Positions 24,703 through 33,690 of a stretch of DNA of 64,000 nucleotides are shown one piece after another. Location: positions 372,001-436,000 of the forward strand of contig CAWIED010000002.1 in the NCBI GenBank assembly GCA_963835085.1, given 5' to 3'. The position numbers were made by a program, and so were the translations under genes. Under the pieces are notes generated by a model that was not told where the DNA came from, did no database searches, and worked only from the letters and a program-made list of their open reading frames with translations. This DNA is from JBDIAG01 sp963835085. GTDB lineage: Bacteria > Actinomycetota > Actinomycetes > Actinomycetales > CAWJMD01. Position 1 is the first letter of the stretch. Each line of letters opens with the position of its first letter.

Positions 24703-24901
24703 TTGGGCGCTACGAGTCTTGCGCTGAGCGCCCAATGGCTATGCAAGCTTAGACTGACAAGAACTCCCCGTAACCATTCATAGCGCGTGGGCCGGTTCCG
24801 GACGACAGAGGATGACCATAGAGTGGCCGGCTCCCTGCTGGCTGCTGGCAGGGTTGTGCGACGGCGACTGCCCGCGAGGCTGGCTTGATGTGGACCTGGG
24901 C

Positions 24902-25411
24902 TTACCCGGGGATCTGATTCCAGATCTGGGAGGAGTCCGAACTGCATTGGCGCAGTTGCATGGCCAGGCCGTCGTTGTAGCCCGGGGTGGCGACGCAGTG
25001 GGTGTAGGGGCTGTCGGACACGACTGAGACCAGCTGATTGCCGCGGTAACCGAAGTTCCAGTTCTCGTTACTGATCCAATTGCATGGCCATTGCTGGATG
25101 GGTGTGCCGTTGACACCCTTGCCGCGGGCGTCCATACACATGCCACTGTGCCGATTGACCAGATGCACCTTGGTGCCGGAGACGAAGTGCACGCTCCACT
25201 GTTGGGTGTCCAGCCCGTTGCAGGTGGTTTGCACTACGGCTTCGCCGGCATCGGTGGCTCCGTTGACCGGCTGCAGGCACTTGCCGTTCTGGCCGCTGAC
25301 CAGTTTGACGATCGGATCCTCGACCGCCTGCGCCTGCGCTGCAGTCATGGTCACCAGGGTGAGCCCGATGAGGGCGGCGCCCAAGGCACCGCGCAGTTGG
25401 TGTGTGGTCAT
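24902..25411 (-). CDS. Secreted ricin B-type lectin (beta-trefoil) protein
   Basis: 169 residues. Signal peptide ALGAALIGLTLVTMTAAQAQ cut near AQA-V. The rest is one RICIN beta-trefoil with QxW-type repeats: LDTQQWSVHF, ENWNFGYRG and SSQIWNQIPG, plus GKCLQPVNGATDAG and GMCMDARGKG turns. Such domains bind galactose-type sugars in carbohydrate enzymes; here it stands alone, so it may be an adhesin or a targeting subunit. A paralogue lies just upstream on the same strand, and both end without any catalytic domain. Confidence 0.85.
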   Translation of the reverse strand: MTTHQLRGALGAALIGLTLVTMTAAQAQAVEDPIVKLVSGQNGKCLQPVNGATDAGEAVVQTTCNGLDTQQWSVHFVSGTKVHLVNRHSGMCMDARGKGVNGTPIQQWPCNWISNENWNFGYRGNQLVSVVSDSPYTHCVATPGYNDGLAMQLRQCSSDSSQIWNQIPG

Positions 25412-25444
25412 GGCAAAACCCTTTCGATCTCGGTGTTGAATCGG

Positions 25445-25966
25445 CTATGCGGCGGGTGTCCACCACAGTTGAGCGCCGGTGCTGTTGCACCGGTACAGCT
25501 GCGCGGCCACGCCTGGGTCGGACGAATCACCGGGCACGTCCAGGCAGTAGACGCGGGTCCCGGAGACGCGGGAGTAAACCATGGGCGCGTCGTCGGAACC
25601 GACGTCTTGGACCTGCCAGTTTTCGTTGCTGATCCAGGTACAGGGCCACTGCTGAACCGGCGTGTGGTTCGCAGGTCCGCCTCGGGCGTCCAGACACAGA
25701 CCACTGGCCTGGTTGCGGTAGTGGACGATCCCGTTGCCGGCCGGCACTTCTCGCCACAGCTGCGCGGGGCGACCGTCGCAGTGTTCCTGCACGATCGCAG
25801 TTCCCGCCGCGGGGGACCCATCCATCGGCTGCAGACACAGCGGCTGGGTAACGCGCGCGAACTCGTGGTAATAATCCTCGGCACGCGCGCCCGGCCCGGA
25901 CACAACCATCCCAGTGAGTAGGGCTACACAGGTGGCCCCCAAGGTCATATGGCGGCGATTGACCAT
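25445..25966 (-). CDS. Secreted ricin B-type lectin paralogue
   Basis: 173 residues. The N-terminus is MVNRRHMTLGATCVALLTGM, a signal peptide ending near GARA-E. It is a single beta-trefoil with LCLQPMDGSPAAGTAI, AQLWREV, GLCLDARGGP, QWPCTWISNENWQVQDVG and AQLWWTP. It shares the exact string WISNENW with the downstream paralogue, so the two arose by tandem duplication. Gap between the genes 33 bp; likely one transcript. No enzyme domain is attached. The sugar ligand is unknown. Confidence 0.85.
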   Translation of the reverse strand: MVNRRHMTLGATCVALLTGMVVSGPGARAEDYYHEFARVTQPLCLQPMDGSPAAGTAIVQEHCDGRPAQLWREVPAGNGIVHYRNQASGLCLDARGGPANHTPVQQWPCTWISNENWQVQDVGSDDAPMVYSRVSGTRVYCLDVPGDSSDPGVAAQLYRCNSTGAQLWWTPAA

Positions 25967-26185
25967 CGTGGCATCCCCTCCCGGGCGGTGCGGTACCGCG
26001 CAGCGTGCGCTCAGTGCGCCGCGCAGCCTCGGCGGCGCGCTTCACGCCGCCGAATGACACCCACAGGAGCCATCAAGGGCGCGCGAAATACATTGAGGGA
26101 GGATGTTTTTGGCGACGCTGGCGTGCTCACACTGGGCTTGCGTGACCCGCGTCGCCTTCGTGGACGCCACCGTATCCGGACGCCG

Positions 26186-27328
26186 TCACAGGTTCTGTAG
26201 CCAGGCCTGATAGCCGCCGTCGAGATGCCGGACGGTAATCTCACGGCCGGCATAGGCGGGGCGCAGCGCTTGCAGCGCCCGGGCCGACCGCACGCCACCC
26301 TGGCAGTAGAGCACCAGGTCGCAGCCACGGGCGTCGTCCGGCAGTGCGTCCGCGCCCCGGTCGAGCAACTCGTTGAGGCTGACCGCGATCGCTCCGGGGA
26401 CCATCCCGGGGGCACGCTCCCAGTCGGTCCGGACGTCAACCACTGCGAGCGCTACAGTGCCGGCCGCCCTCCGCTTCACAAGGCTCGAAAGCTGCTTCGC
26501 GGTAAGGGTCTCCGACGGAGCAGGAGGCAACTCGCAGGAGACCTCGGGATCGCTGAGCTCGGTGACCGGGGGGCGTCCCGGGTCGGGTTGCAGATGCAGT
26601 GTGCGAAAGCTGCCCGTCAGTGCGTCGTACACGAGCAGCCGGCCGAGCAGCGGCTCGCCGATGCCGGCTATCAGCTTGATCGCCTCGGCGGTCATCAACG
26701 AACCGATCACCCCCGGTAGGACGCCGAGCACCCCCGCATCGGCACACGACGGCACCGTGCCGGGCGCCGGCGGCTCCGGAAACAGGTCGCGGTAGGTCGG
26801 CCCGTGGCCGTGCCAGAACACCGCGACCTGGCCGTGGAAACGTAGGATCGCGCCCCAGACCACGGGTTTGCCTGCGATCTCGGCGGCGTCGGAGACCACG
26901 TACCGGGTGGCGAAGTTGTCGGTGCCGTCGATCACCAGGTCGTAGCCAGCCAGCAGGTCGAGCGCATTGCTCGCGTTGAGCCGCAGCCGGTGGGGCTGAA
27001 CCCTGACCAGCGGGTTGAGCCGGGCGACCGCGTCCGCGGCCGACTCGACCTTGGCCCGGCCCAGGTCTGCGACGCCATGCACGACCTGGCGTTGCAGATT
27101 CGACTCGTCGACCACGTCATCGTCGACGATGCCGATCGTACCGACGCCTGCCGCGGCCAGATACTGCAGGGCAGGTGCCCCCAGGCCGCCGCCGCCGACT
27201 ACCAGAACCCGCGCCGCCGCAAGCCGTCGCTGTCCCTCCACGCCTATCTCGGTCAGCCCGAAATGCCGTTGGTACCTGGCGATCTGGGCGCCGGTGAGCT
27301 CAGGGCCGGGCTCGACGAGCGGTTTCAT
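26186..27328 (-). CDS. thiF: ThiF/MoeB-type adenylyltransferase with C-terminal rhodanese domain
   Basis: 380 residues. E1-like adenylation domain with GGGGLGAPALQYLAAAGVG (ATP loop), DDDVVDESNLQRQVVHG and DGTDNFATRY. A rhodanese domain follows (about 280-380) with active-site Cys in LVLYCQGGVRSARAL. It would adenylate the C-terminal Gly of ThiS and deliver sulfur to it for thiazole synthesis. Last gene of the thi operon; its ATG overlaps the thiG stop by 4 bases. Relatives (MoeZ) also serve molybdopterin and cysteine pathways, but the location argues for thiamine. The classical CxxC zinc pairs are not evident. Confidence 0.85.
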   Translation of the reverse strand: MKPLVEPGPELTGAQIARYQRHFGLTEIGVEGQRRLAAARVLVVGGGGLGAPALQYLAAAGVGTIGIVDDDVVDESNLQRQVVHGVADLGRAKVESAADAVARLNPLVRVQPHRLRLNASNALDLLAGYDLVIDGTDNFATRYVVSDAAEIAGKPVVWGAILRFHGQVAVFWHGHGPTYRDLFPEPPAPGTVPSCADAGVLGVLPGVIGSLMTAEAIKLIAGIGEPLLGRLLVYDALTGSFRTLHLQPDPGRPPVTELSDPEVSCELPPAPSETLTAKQLSSLVKRRAAGTVALAVVDVRTDWERAPGMVPGAIAVSLNELLDRGADALPDDARGCDLVLYCQGGVRSARALQALRPAYAGREITVRHLDGGYQAWLQNL

Positions 27329-28126
27329 GGCGTGATTCTGCCGGCCATCGGCGAGGAGGCCAGGGCGTGCGTGCGCCGGGGGATCCTGCCCGCGCCGGCG
27401 GCGAGGCGCCCGGCCTCGACTGCCAGTCGCATCGCCTCGGCCATCCGGGCCGGATGCTCGGCTCGGGTGACGGCGCTCGCCACCAGCACTGCGTCGCAGC
27501 CCAGCTCAAGGGCCCGGGCGGCCTCCGAGGCGGTCCCGATGCCGGCATCCAGCACGATCGGAACCGTTGCACGAGAAGCGATCAGCTCGATGTTGTGCGG
27601 GTTGAGGATGCCCAACCCGGTGCCGATCGGGGCACCCAGCGGCATCACCGCGGTGGCACCAGCCTCCTGCAGGCGCACCGCGGCCGACGGGTCGTCCGTG
27701 GTGTACGCGAAGACTTTGAAACCCATCCGGGCCAGCTGCTCGGTCGCCTCGAGTAGTTCGACCACGTCCGGCAGCAGGGTCTGCTCGTCCGCGATCACTT
27801 CCAGCTTGACCCAGTCGGTCTCGAGCGCGTCCCGGCCGAGTTGTGCGGTCAATACTGCGTCCCTGACGGTGAAACAGCCCGCCGTATTGGGTAGGACACG
27901 GATTCCGAGTCGTCGCAGCAGGCCGAACAGCGATCCTTGGGCATCGGGGGAGTATCGGCGCAGGGCCACGGTGGTCAGCTCGGTGCCGGAGGCGATCAGC
28001 GCCTGCTCCAGGGCGTTCAGGTCGGTCAGGACCTCCGGTCCCCATGATCAGCCGCGAGGTGAGCGCGACGCCGTCGATCAGCAGGGCATCGGCCGCCCGA
28101 TCGGCCTGGGATATCGACATACTCAT
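27325..28126 (-). pseudogene. thiG: Thiazole synthase ThiG, with one frameshift
   Basis: ThiG builds the thiazole ring from deoxyxylulose-5-phosphate, ThiS-thiocarboxylate and dehydroglycine. From ATG 28126 (AGAGGG before) the frame reads SISQADRAADALLIDGVALT then SRLIMGTGG; near 28030 one extra C breaks it, and the next frame continues LTDLNALEQALIASGTELTT and VALRRYSPDAQGSLFGLLRR to the normal end. The Schiff-base Lys is in VKLEVIAD. The rest of the operon is intact, so this indel could be a sequence error; if real, the pathway is broken unless frameshifting occurs. Confidence 0.8.
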
Positions 28127-28213
28127 GCTTCGCCCTCTTGTCGGAGTGCATGCGGTGCTCGGCTGCGGCACGCCTCGCCGCGTGCGGTGTGCCTCCGGGT
28201 GCGCTGCTTGCAC

Positions 28214-28450
28214 TCAGCCACCTTGCACCGCCTCAACCACCTCGATCTGTGCGCCGTCGAGCACGGCCGTCAACGACCAGCTGCTGCGTGGCACGACCCG
28301 GGAGTCGAGGGCCACGGCCAGTCCCACGGACTCGCCGTCGTCGGCTCGCCCATGGCTGTCGAGGCGATGTCCGGTCAACTCCTGCAACAGATCTCGGACA
28401 GTGCTGCCCTCCGTTAACTCCAGCTGATCACCGTTGACTATGCAACGCAT
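28214..28450 (-). CDS. thiS: Sulfur-carrier protein ThiS
   Basis: 78 residues of ubiquitin-like fold: MRCIVNGDQLELTEGSTVRD at the start and VVEAVQGG at the end, with the essential terminal Gly-Gly that becomes the thiocarboxylate. It carries sulfur from ThiF to ThiG. A loop of about 12 residues (SHGRADDGESVG) makes it slightly longer than typical. The first 23 bases lie inside the end of thiO, and an SD (AAGGAGGG) is provided by that overlap. Confidence 0.9.
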   Translation of the reverse strand: MRCIVNGDQLELTEGSTVRDLLQELTGHRLDSHGRADDGESVGLAVALDSRVVPRSSWSLTAVLDGAQIEVVEAVQGG

Positions 28451-29666
28451 GTCGACCCTCCTTTGGGTAGTGATGATCGAGGTCGGTGCCAGCCCTGGGT
28501 CGCACGGCCGTTCCGCAGGCCTGGTCGAGGTCGAACCTCGTGGGGTCGGTGACCGCCAACCGCGGCAGATCGTCGTCCTGAACCGTGTTGCAGACCAGAT
28601 CTGCGGTCAGCCGTGAGCCGAGGGCGGTCAGCAGGATTCCGTGCCGGAAGTACCCGCACGAGAGCACCACGCCCGGCGCGGTTCGGCCGATCATCGGGAT
28701 GTCGTCGGGCGAGCCAGGCCGTGCCCGGGCCAGGGTTTCGACCAGTTCGGCTTCGAGTAGCGCGGGGACCAGCGTCGAGCCGTCGCGCAGCAGCCGAAAG
28801 ACACCGCCGGCGCTCACCGCGTCTACAGCGTCCTCGCGGCTGGTCGCGCCGAGCACGAGGTGGCCGTTCGCGCGTGGTACCAGATAGATCGGGACGCCGT
28901 GGACGAGCCCGCGGAGGGTGTGCCGCAGCAGCCCGGTCTGGCCCGGCGCGATCAGTGGGGCCGACACGCGCAGCCGGACGACGTCTCCGTACACCGCCCG
29001 CTGGGGTAGCACCGCGACGCCATCGATGCCGGAGAGCCCCAGGCCGGGCGCCAGCACCACCACATCCGCGGCCTTCTGCGTGCCGTCGTCGAATCGGACT
29101 ATGGCAGGGCTGCCGGGCTCGACCGATCGGACGGCCTTACGCACCAGGGTGGCCGGCGGCCCGGGCCGGTCGGGGCGCCTCGCGGCGTCCAGCAGCGCGG
29201 CGGCCAGCAGCCGGGGGTCGACCTGGTGGTCGTCCGGAGTGTGAAAGGCAGCCACCACGTGCGTGCCGAGCGCGGGCTCAAGACGGCGGGCCGCGCGGCC
29301 AGAAAGTTCCTCGACCGCCATGCCGTGCCGATGCTGCACTTCGGCGAGTTGGGCCAGCGCGTCCCGGTCGCCGCGGTCGGCGGCCGCCACGAGCGTTCCG
29401 GCGGTGTCGTACCCGGTGGTCAGATCCGTCCAGGTGGAGAGTTCGGCGAGGAACGCGGGGTATTCGGCGGCGGAATCGAGCATCAGCGGATAGAGCCGGT
29501 CCTGCCCGTACTGCACCTCGCTGATCGCGGCCAGCATGCCGCCCGCGGCACGGGTCGCGCCCCCTCCCGGCGCAGGGTCGGCCAGGGTCACTGCCACCCC
29601 ACGCTGCCGTAGTCGCCACGCCGTGGCGGCGCCGATCACCCCGGCTCCGACGACGATCGCCCGCAC
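28428..29666 (-). CDS. thiO: Glycine oxidase ThiO
   Basis: 412 residues from GTG 29666, placed by AAGGAGG just upstream. FAD-binding DAO fold: IVVGAGVIGAATAWRLRQRG, then GGGATRAAGGMLAA, PYGDV-like core, and GHLVLGATSRED. C-terminal GRTAPGVVLSCGYFRHGILL. It oxidises glycine to the imine used by ThiG for the thiazole ring, the aerobic route. First gene of the operon, directly behind a TPP riboswitch whose last helix contains its ribosome site. Its 3' end overlaps thiS. Confidence 0.9.
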   Translation of the reverse strand: MRAIVVGAGVIGAATAWRLRQRGVAVTLADPAPGGGATRAAGGMLAAISEVQYGQDRLYPLMLDSAAEYPAFLAELSTWTDLTTGYDTAGTLVAAADRGDRDALAQLAEVQHRHGMAVEELSGRAARRLEPALGTHVVAAFHTPDDHQVDPRLLAAALLDAARRPDRPGPPATLVRKAVRSVEPGSPAIVRFDDGTQKAADVVVLAPGLGLSGIDGVAVLPQRAVYGDVVRLRVSAPLIAPGQTGLLRHTLRGLVHGVPIYLVPRANGHLVLGATSREDAVDAVSAGGVFRLLRDGSTLVPALLEAELVETLARARPGSPDDIPMIGRTAPGVVLSCGYFRHGILLTALGSRLTADLVCNTVQDDDLPRLAVTDPTRFDLDQACGTAVRPRAGTDLDHHYPKEGRHALHSQR

Positions 29667-29672
29667 CGCTTT

Positions 29673-29750
29673 CCTCCTTACGGCGGTATCACCCGCGTCA
29701 AGTTCAAGTGGTCGGCGCAACGCCCTCTCAGCCCTCGACGGGCTCCCACG
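29673..29750 (-). promoter_or_regulatory. TPP riboswitch (THI element) before thiO
   Basis: Minus strand. The conserved parts are seen in order: GGGAGCCC pairing with GGGCTGAGAGGG (the CUGAGA core), a GCGCCGACC segment, then CTTGAACTTGACGCGGGTGA (GAACxUGA core with GGGUGAU) and ACCGCCGTAAGGAGG. The Shine-Dalgarno AAGGAGG is part of the final element and would be masked when thiamine pyrophosphate is bound, so control is probably at translation. It serves thiO-thiS-thiG-thiF. Confidence 0.92.
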
Positions 29751-29884
29751 GAAGTCTCCATCCTATGCCGTGTGCGCCGGGGACGGTTCGGCCCCGATCG
29801 GGTCCACGGGAAGCCTTGTCGCAGTGGGCTACCCGGTGTGCCGGACCGGGTGGCCGGGTGCCGGTGGCATGCCACGATGGCCGG

Positions 29885-30571
29885 ATGAACACGCTGCGAG
29901 AGCGCCGGCTGGCCAAGCTCGGCGAAGCCAGGCTGTATCTGTGCACCGATGCGTCCCGGGGCGACGGGTTGGCCGATTTTCTTGAGGCGGCCTATGTCGG
30001 CGGCACGGACATCATTCAGCTGCGCGATAAGTCGCTCGAGGCCGCGGACGAGATCCGGGCGTTGGAGGTACTCGCGCAACTGGCCAGCCGCCACGACAAA
30101 CTCTTCGCCGTCAATGACCGGGCCGATATCGCCGTCCTGGTCGGCGCCGACATCCTGCACCTTGGCCAGGGTGACCTGAGCACCGAACAGGCTCGGCGAA
30201 TCGTGGGGAAGGACGTGCTGATCGGCCGGTCGACCCATACGCCGGAGCAGGCGGCCGCGGCCTACGCCGACCCGGGCATCGACTACTTCTGTACCGGCCC
30301 TGTGTGGGAGACGCCGACCAAGCCCGGTCGTGCCGCCGTCGGTCTGGGCCTGCCACGGGTAGCTGCGGCGATGGCCGGCGTGGGGCCACGCGAGCTGCCG
30401 TTCTTCGCGATCGGCGGCATCGATGCCAAGAACCTGCCGCAGGTGCTCGAGACGGGTGCCACGCGGATCGTGGTGGTGCGCGCCATCACCCAGGCTGACG
30501 ATCCCCGCACCGCGTCGGCCTCGCTGCGCGGTGCGTTAGCGCACCCGGGTAGCCGGGTGCCCGCGCGGTAG
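29885..30571 (+). CDS. thiE: Thiamine-phosphate synthase ThiE
   Basis: 228 residues. TIM barrel with RLYLCTDA-type start, GGTDIIQLRDKSLEAADEI, FAVNDRADIAVLVGADILHL, GQGDLSTEQAR, IGRSTHTPEQAAAAY, FCTGPVWETPTKPGRAAVGL and the phosphate loop FFAIGGIDAKNL. It couples hydroxymethylpyrimidine diphosphate and thiazole phosphate to thiamine phosphate. It is divergent from the riboswitch-led operon; no second riboswitch precedes it, so the two sides may be regulated differently. Alternative starts upstream lack support. Confidence 0.93.
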   Translation: MNTLRERRLAKLGEARLYLCTDASRGDGLADFLEAAYVGGTDIIQLRDKSLEAADEIRALEVLAQLASRHDKLFAVNDRADIAVLVGADILHLGQGDLSTEQARRIVGKDVLIGRSTHTPEQAAAAYADPGIDYFCTGPVWETPTKPGRAAVGLGLPRVAAAMAGVGPRELPFFAIGGIDAKNLPQVLETGATRIVVVRAITQADDPRTASASLRGALAHPGSRVPAR

Positions 30572-30917
30572 CCGGTTGTCCATGTCGGGACGTGCGACAG
30601 CGTGGTCTGCCGTCGAGTTGCATTGCAGCGCCGACTGCAGTGGGCGGCGCAGTCTCACGAACGCATGACCTGGTGGATGAGCTGACCGAACAGTCGATCG
30701 CCGCATGAACCGGACCTCTACTACAGCGGCTGATCCAGAGCGAGACGCCAAAGGCACGGGCGGCTCAAACTCACAGTCTGTCAACGGATATTCGGTTGCA
30801 AAGCATCCTCTTACTTCCGGCTGAAATACCGGTCTGTGGTGACCGGTGGCCTTAGAGAGAAGGGAGAAGAAGCAGCCCGCGCGATTCACTTATAGCGACA
30901 TTGTTGCCGGGTGTCCC
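30572..30917. other. Non-coding stretch after thiE
   Basis: No frame with family resemblance was found on either strand. The segment separates thiE from a DUF5615 relic and may hold eroded mobile DNA. Confidence 0.4.
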
Positions 30918-31260
30918 TCAGCGAAGTGGAAGGTAGTGAACGGTGTCCTGCCCAGTCGTCAGGTTCGCTGGCGCCCTCGATCACGAGAATTCCTTCGATG
31001 ACCGGCGCTCGCGGAAGTGACTCCCCATCTCGAAGACTCCAGGCATGGGGAGCCCGGCCGCGATTCGCTGGTAGGCGTAGTCCCGCATGGTCGCCAGTTC
31101 GTGGGTGAGCACGATACGTGCGTCGTTGGGCGCCCATTCCAGCATGGTCGGATCGTCAAAGGGTCCGCAGCCCAGCCTCGTGAATGGTCACGATGTCCAG
31201 ATGTGGCGTGCGCCGCTTGGGCCGAGTTGCCGGTCAGTGCTGACCCCGACGAGGACATTG
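30918..31260 (-). pseudogene. DUF5615 PIN-like toxin relic, copy 1
   Basis: Broken pieces of a DUF5615 protein: LEWAPNDARIVLTHELATMR, DYAYQRIAAGLPMPGVFE, then after frame changes IEGILVIEGASEPDDWAG. The 5' end (TDENFD region) is degraded. Several indels, and no intact partner antitoxin beside it. A second relic at 48,652-49,010 is clearly homologous, both in protein and in DNA. DUF5615 proteins pair with DUF433 antitoxins. Confidence 0.65.
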
Positions 31261-31288
31261 GCCCTGGCTCAGCGCTCAGCCTGTGTGA

Positions 31289-31654
31289 TCACAGGGGTGG
31301 CGGGTCTGCGTGCAAGGGGTCGGGGTGCCTCGTCGGCGTGGCATCTTGATGTGGCAGGTGCGCTGCTTCCGTTGCTGTGGAGTCCACGAACAGTCGCAGC
31401 AGTTCGCCGACCGTCGGCTCTCGGCCGATGGCGTGCGGCAGCGGGAGATGGTGCTGGATCCGATAGCGGTTGCGGCGGCCCTCCTTCTCCTTCAGCACGT
31501 ACCCGGCCTCGGTCAGGTCGGTGACGATGCCGAAGACCGTTCGTTCGGTGACCCCGAGCACATCGGCGATGTCTCGTAGCCGCAGGCCCTCGTCACGGGC
31601 GAGGCAGACGAGCACCCGGGCATGGTTGGTCAGGAAGCTCCACTCTGCAGCCAT
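31289..31654 (-). CDS. Winged helix-turn-helix (MarR/ArsR-like) regulator
   Basis: 121 residues: WSFLTNHARVLVCLARDEGL, LRDIADVLGVTERTVFGIVT (recognition helix), DLTEAGYVLKEKEGRRNRY (wing), then RIQHHLPLP and a His/Pro-rich C-tail (HADPPPL). This compact HTH type sits next to small membrane-protein genes in actinomycetes. A perfect palindrome 20 bp upstream is a probable autoregulatory site that could also govern the divergent DUF4389-DUF4386 genes. Confidence 0.82.
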   Translation of the reverse strand: MAAEWSFLTNHARVLVCLARDEGLRLRDIADVLGVTERTVFGIVTDLTEAGYVLKEKEGRRNRYRIQHHLPLPHAIGREPTVGELLRLFVDSTATEAAHLPHQDATPTRHPDPLHADPPPL

Positions 31655-31673
31655 TGCTCCAAGATATCAGAGT

Positions 31674-31685
31674 GTTTCTAGAAAC
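31674..31685. promoter_or_regulatory. Perfect palindrome GTTTCTAGAAAC between divergent genes
   Basis: A 12-bp fully symmetric site, 20 bp from the HTH gene start and about 160 bp from the DUF4389 start. It resembles the GTTTC-N-GAAAC type of site used by small winged-helix repressors. Confidence 0.5.
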
Positions 31686-31842
31686 CTATTGCTAGTTATG
31701 CACTACACGCGTAGCGTCGAGACTGGAAGTGCGAACGCCCATTGGCCGACTGGACAGCGCTGGAGCGTCAGTTCAACGATGCCGGACCTTGGGCCGCCCC
31801 ACAGCCACCCTCGCGGGATCCGCGCGACAGAAAGGCCCGCTC

Positions 31843-32565
31843 ATGGACACCAACGCACCCTCCTACCCCCTTCACCTCACCGGCGAGCTCGCGCCGGGGC
31901 TCAGCCGCGGCCTCTGGCTCATCAAGTGGCTGCTGTCGATCCCGCACTACATCGTGCTCATGTTCCTGTGGCTGGCGTTCGTGGTGGTGAGCGTGATCTC
32001 GTTCTTCGCGATCCTGTTCACCGGCCGCTACCCGCGCGGGCTGTTCGACTTCAATGTCGGTGTGCTGCGCTGGTCGTGGCGCGTCGGCTTCTACTCATAC
32101 AGCACGCTGGGCACCGACCAGTACCCGCCGTTCACACTCAAGGACGTGCCCGATTACCCGGCCAGGCTCGAGGTCGAGTACCCGGCGCAGCTCTCGCGCG
32201 GGCTCGTCCTCGTGAAGTGGTGGCTGCTCGCGCTGCCCCACTACCTGATCATCGGGGTGTTCACCGGCGGCGCGTTCGTCGGCTACAACCAGGCGAACAA
32301 CGGTGATGGGTGGGCGTACGGCGGCGGCTTGATCGGTCTGCTGGTCTGCATCGCCGGGATCGTCCTGCTCTTCGCCGGCCGCTACCCGCGCGGCCTGTTC
32401 GACCTCGTGCTGGGCATGAACCGCTGGGTCTTCCGCGTCGCCGCCTACGCCGGCCTGATGACCGACGTCTACCCGCCGTTCCGGCTCGACATGGGCGGCA
32501 CCGAACCACCCACCGCCTCCGCGCCCGACACGGCCCCGCTGACGCCCGCTCCGGTCATCCCATGA
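31843..32565 (+). CDS. DUF4389 membrane protein
   Basis: 240 residues from ATG 31843 (GAAAGG upstream). Two similar halves, each with a PAxLSRGLxLxKWLL-type start and FTGRYPRGLFDF/FAGRYPRGLFDL end, and two hydrophobic helices apiece (HYIVLMFLWLAFVVVSVISF; YGGGLIGLLVCIAGIVLLF). This internal duplication is the DUF4389 hallmark. Function unknown; often beside regulators and DUF4386 genes as here. Upstream Met codons lack ribosome sites. Confidence 0.88.
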   Translation: MDTNAPSYPLHLTGELAPGLSRGLWLIKWLLSIPHYIVLMFLWLAFVVVSVISFFAILFTGRYPRGLFDFNVGVLRWSWRVGFYSYSTLGTDQYPPFTLKDVPDYPARLEVEYPAQLSRGLVLVKWWLLALPHYLIIGVFTGGAFVGYNQANNGDGWAYGGGLIGLLVCIAGIVLLFAGRYPRGLFDLVLGMNRWVFRVAAYAGLMTDVYPPFRLDMGGTEPPTASAPDTAPLTPAPVIP

Positions 32566-32641
32566 CCACCGGCGCCCGACCGGCGAACGACTCCGCGCAC
32601 ACCGACCCCCAACTGACCACCCCAACCGCACGGAGCGCGAT

Positions 32642-33433
32642 ATGACCACCGCCATCCCTACACCTCGCGCCACACCGGTCGCGGGCCGAACCACCTTGCG
32701 CCGACGGATGGACCCGATGAGAAGGATCTCCCTGACCGCCGGCGTTCTGTATCTCCTCACATTCGTGTCCATCCCCACCCTCGTGCTGTACAAGCCCGTG
32801 AAGGATCACGTCGCCACCTTCATCATGGGCGCCGGCAGCGACACCGGCGTCCTGTGGGGAGGCCTGTCCGAGGTCATCGTCGGCATCGCCGGCATCGGCA
32901 CCGCCGTGGTGCTGTACCCGGTGGCCAAGCGGGTTAGCCAGACCGCCGCCCTGGGGTTCGTCACCGCTCGGGTCCTGGAGACCAGCCTCATCTTCGTCGG
33001 CGTCATCAGTCTGCTGACGATCATCACCCTGCGGAGCGACGTCGCCGGATCCGCCGGCGCGGACGCCTCAATGGTCACGATCGGCCACAGCCTGGTCGCC
33101 GTCTACACCTGGACGTTCCTGCTCTCGCAGAGCCTCATGCCCGTCTTCTGCGATCTGCTCCTGGGCTACGTGCTGTACCGGTCCGGGCTGGTTCCCCGCA
33201 TTCTGCCGATCGTCGCCTTCGTCGGCGCGCCCCTGCTCCTCGGCTCCGACATCGCGGTCTTCTTCGGCACCTACAGCAACGTGTCCTCGGTCGCCGTCCT
33301 CGCCGCGCTCCCCATCGCTGCATTCGAGCTCTCCCTCGGCATCTGGCTGATCGTCAAGGGCTTCAAGCCGACGCCGCTGACCTCCATCGGCGCCCAGTCC
33401 ACCCCGATCCACGACACTCTCCCGGCCGCCTGA
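32642..33433 (+). CDS. DUF4386 membrane protein
   Basis: 263 residues, GGAG before ATG 32642. Six to seven helices: ISLTAGVLYLLTFVSIPTLV, GLSEVIVGIAGIGTAVVLY, VLETSLIFVGVISLLTIIT, SLVAVYTWTFLLSQSLMPVF, ILPIVAFVGAPLLLGSD and IAAFELSLGIWLIVKGF. These match DUF4386, a family of unknown function. It follows the DUF4389 gene by 76 bp in the same direction and is likely co-transcribed. Confidence 0.88.
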   Translation: MTTAIPTPRATPVAGRTTLRRRMDPMRRISLTAGVLYLLTFVSIPTLVLYKPVKDHVATFIMGAGSDTGVLWGGLSEVIVGIAGIGTAVVLYPVAKRVSQTAALGFVTARVLETSLIFVGVISLLTIITLRSDVAGSAGADASMVTIGHSLVAVYTWTFLLSQSLMPVFCDLLLGYVLYRSGLVPRILPIVAFVGAPLLLGSDIAVFFGTYSNVSSVAVLAALPIAAFELSLGIWLIVKGFKPTPLTSIGAQSTPIHDTLPAA

Positions 33434-33469
33434 GACCAACCACGTCCGGCGACGCTCACAGCGGTTGGT

Positions 33470-33690
33470 TGATCCGTCAACCGCGTCCGGTAGCGGGATC
33501 GTCTACCGGAACGCCGGGCAGCCTCGAGGCCACGTTTCGCGCCATACCCGCGCTGCTGCTGCGCGCGATCGGCCTGACGAGCCCGACCGTGCGAGAGCTG
33601 CTCGGGATGCACTACCAGTTCGAGGAACCCTTCATTGTGGACAGCGCCAAGATTGCCGACACCCTCGGCGCCCACGCCACCCTCTCAGGT
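33470..33690 (+). pseudogene. NAD-dependent epimerase/reductase, C-terminal remnant
   Basis: A segment of about 70 residues, LEATFRAIPALLLRAIGLTS, PTVRELLGMHYQFEEPFIVD, SAKIADTLGAHAT, matches the C-terminus of atypical SDR/NAD-epimerases. The coenzyme-binding N-terminus is missing, and on the right the sequence passes into integrase debris, so the gene was cut at a recombination junction. Confidence 0.6.
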
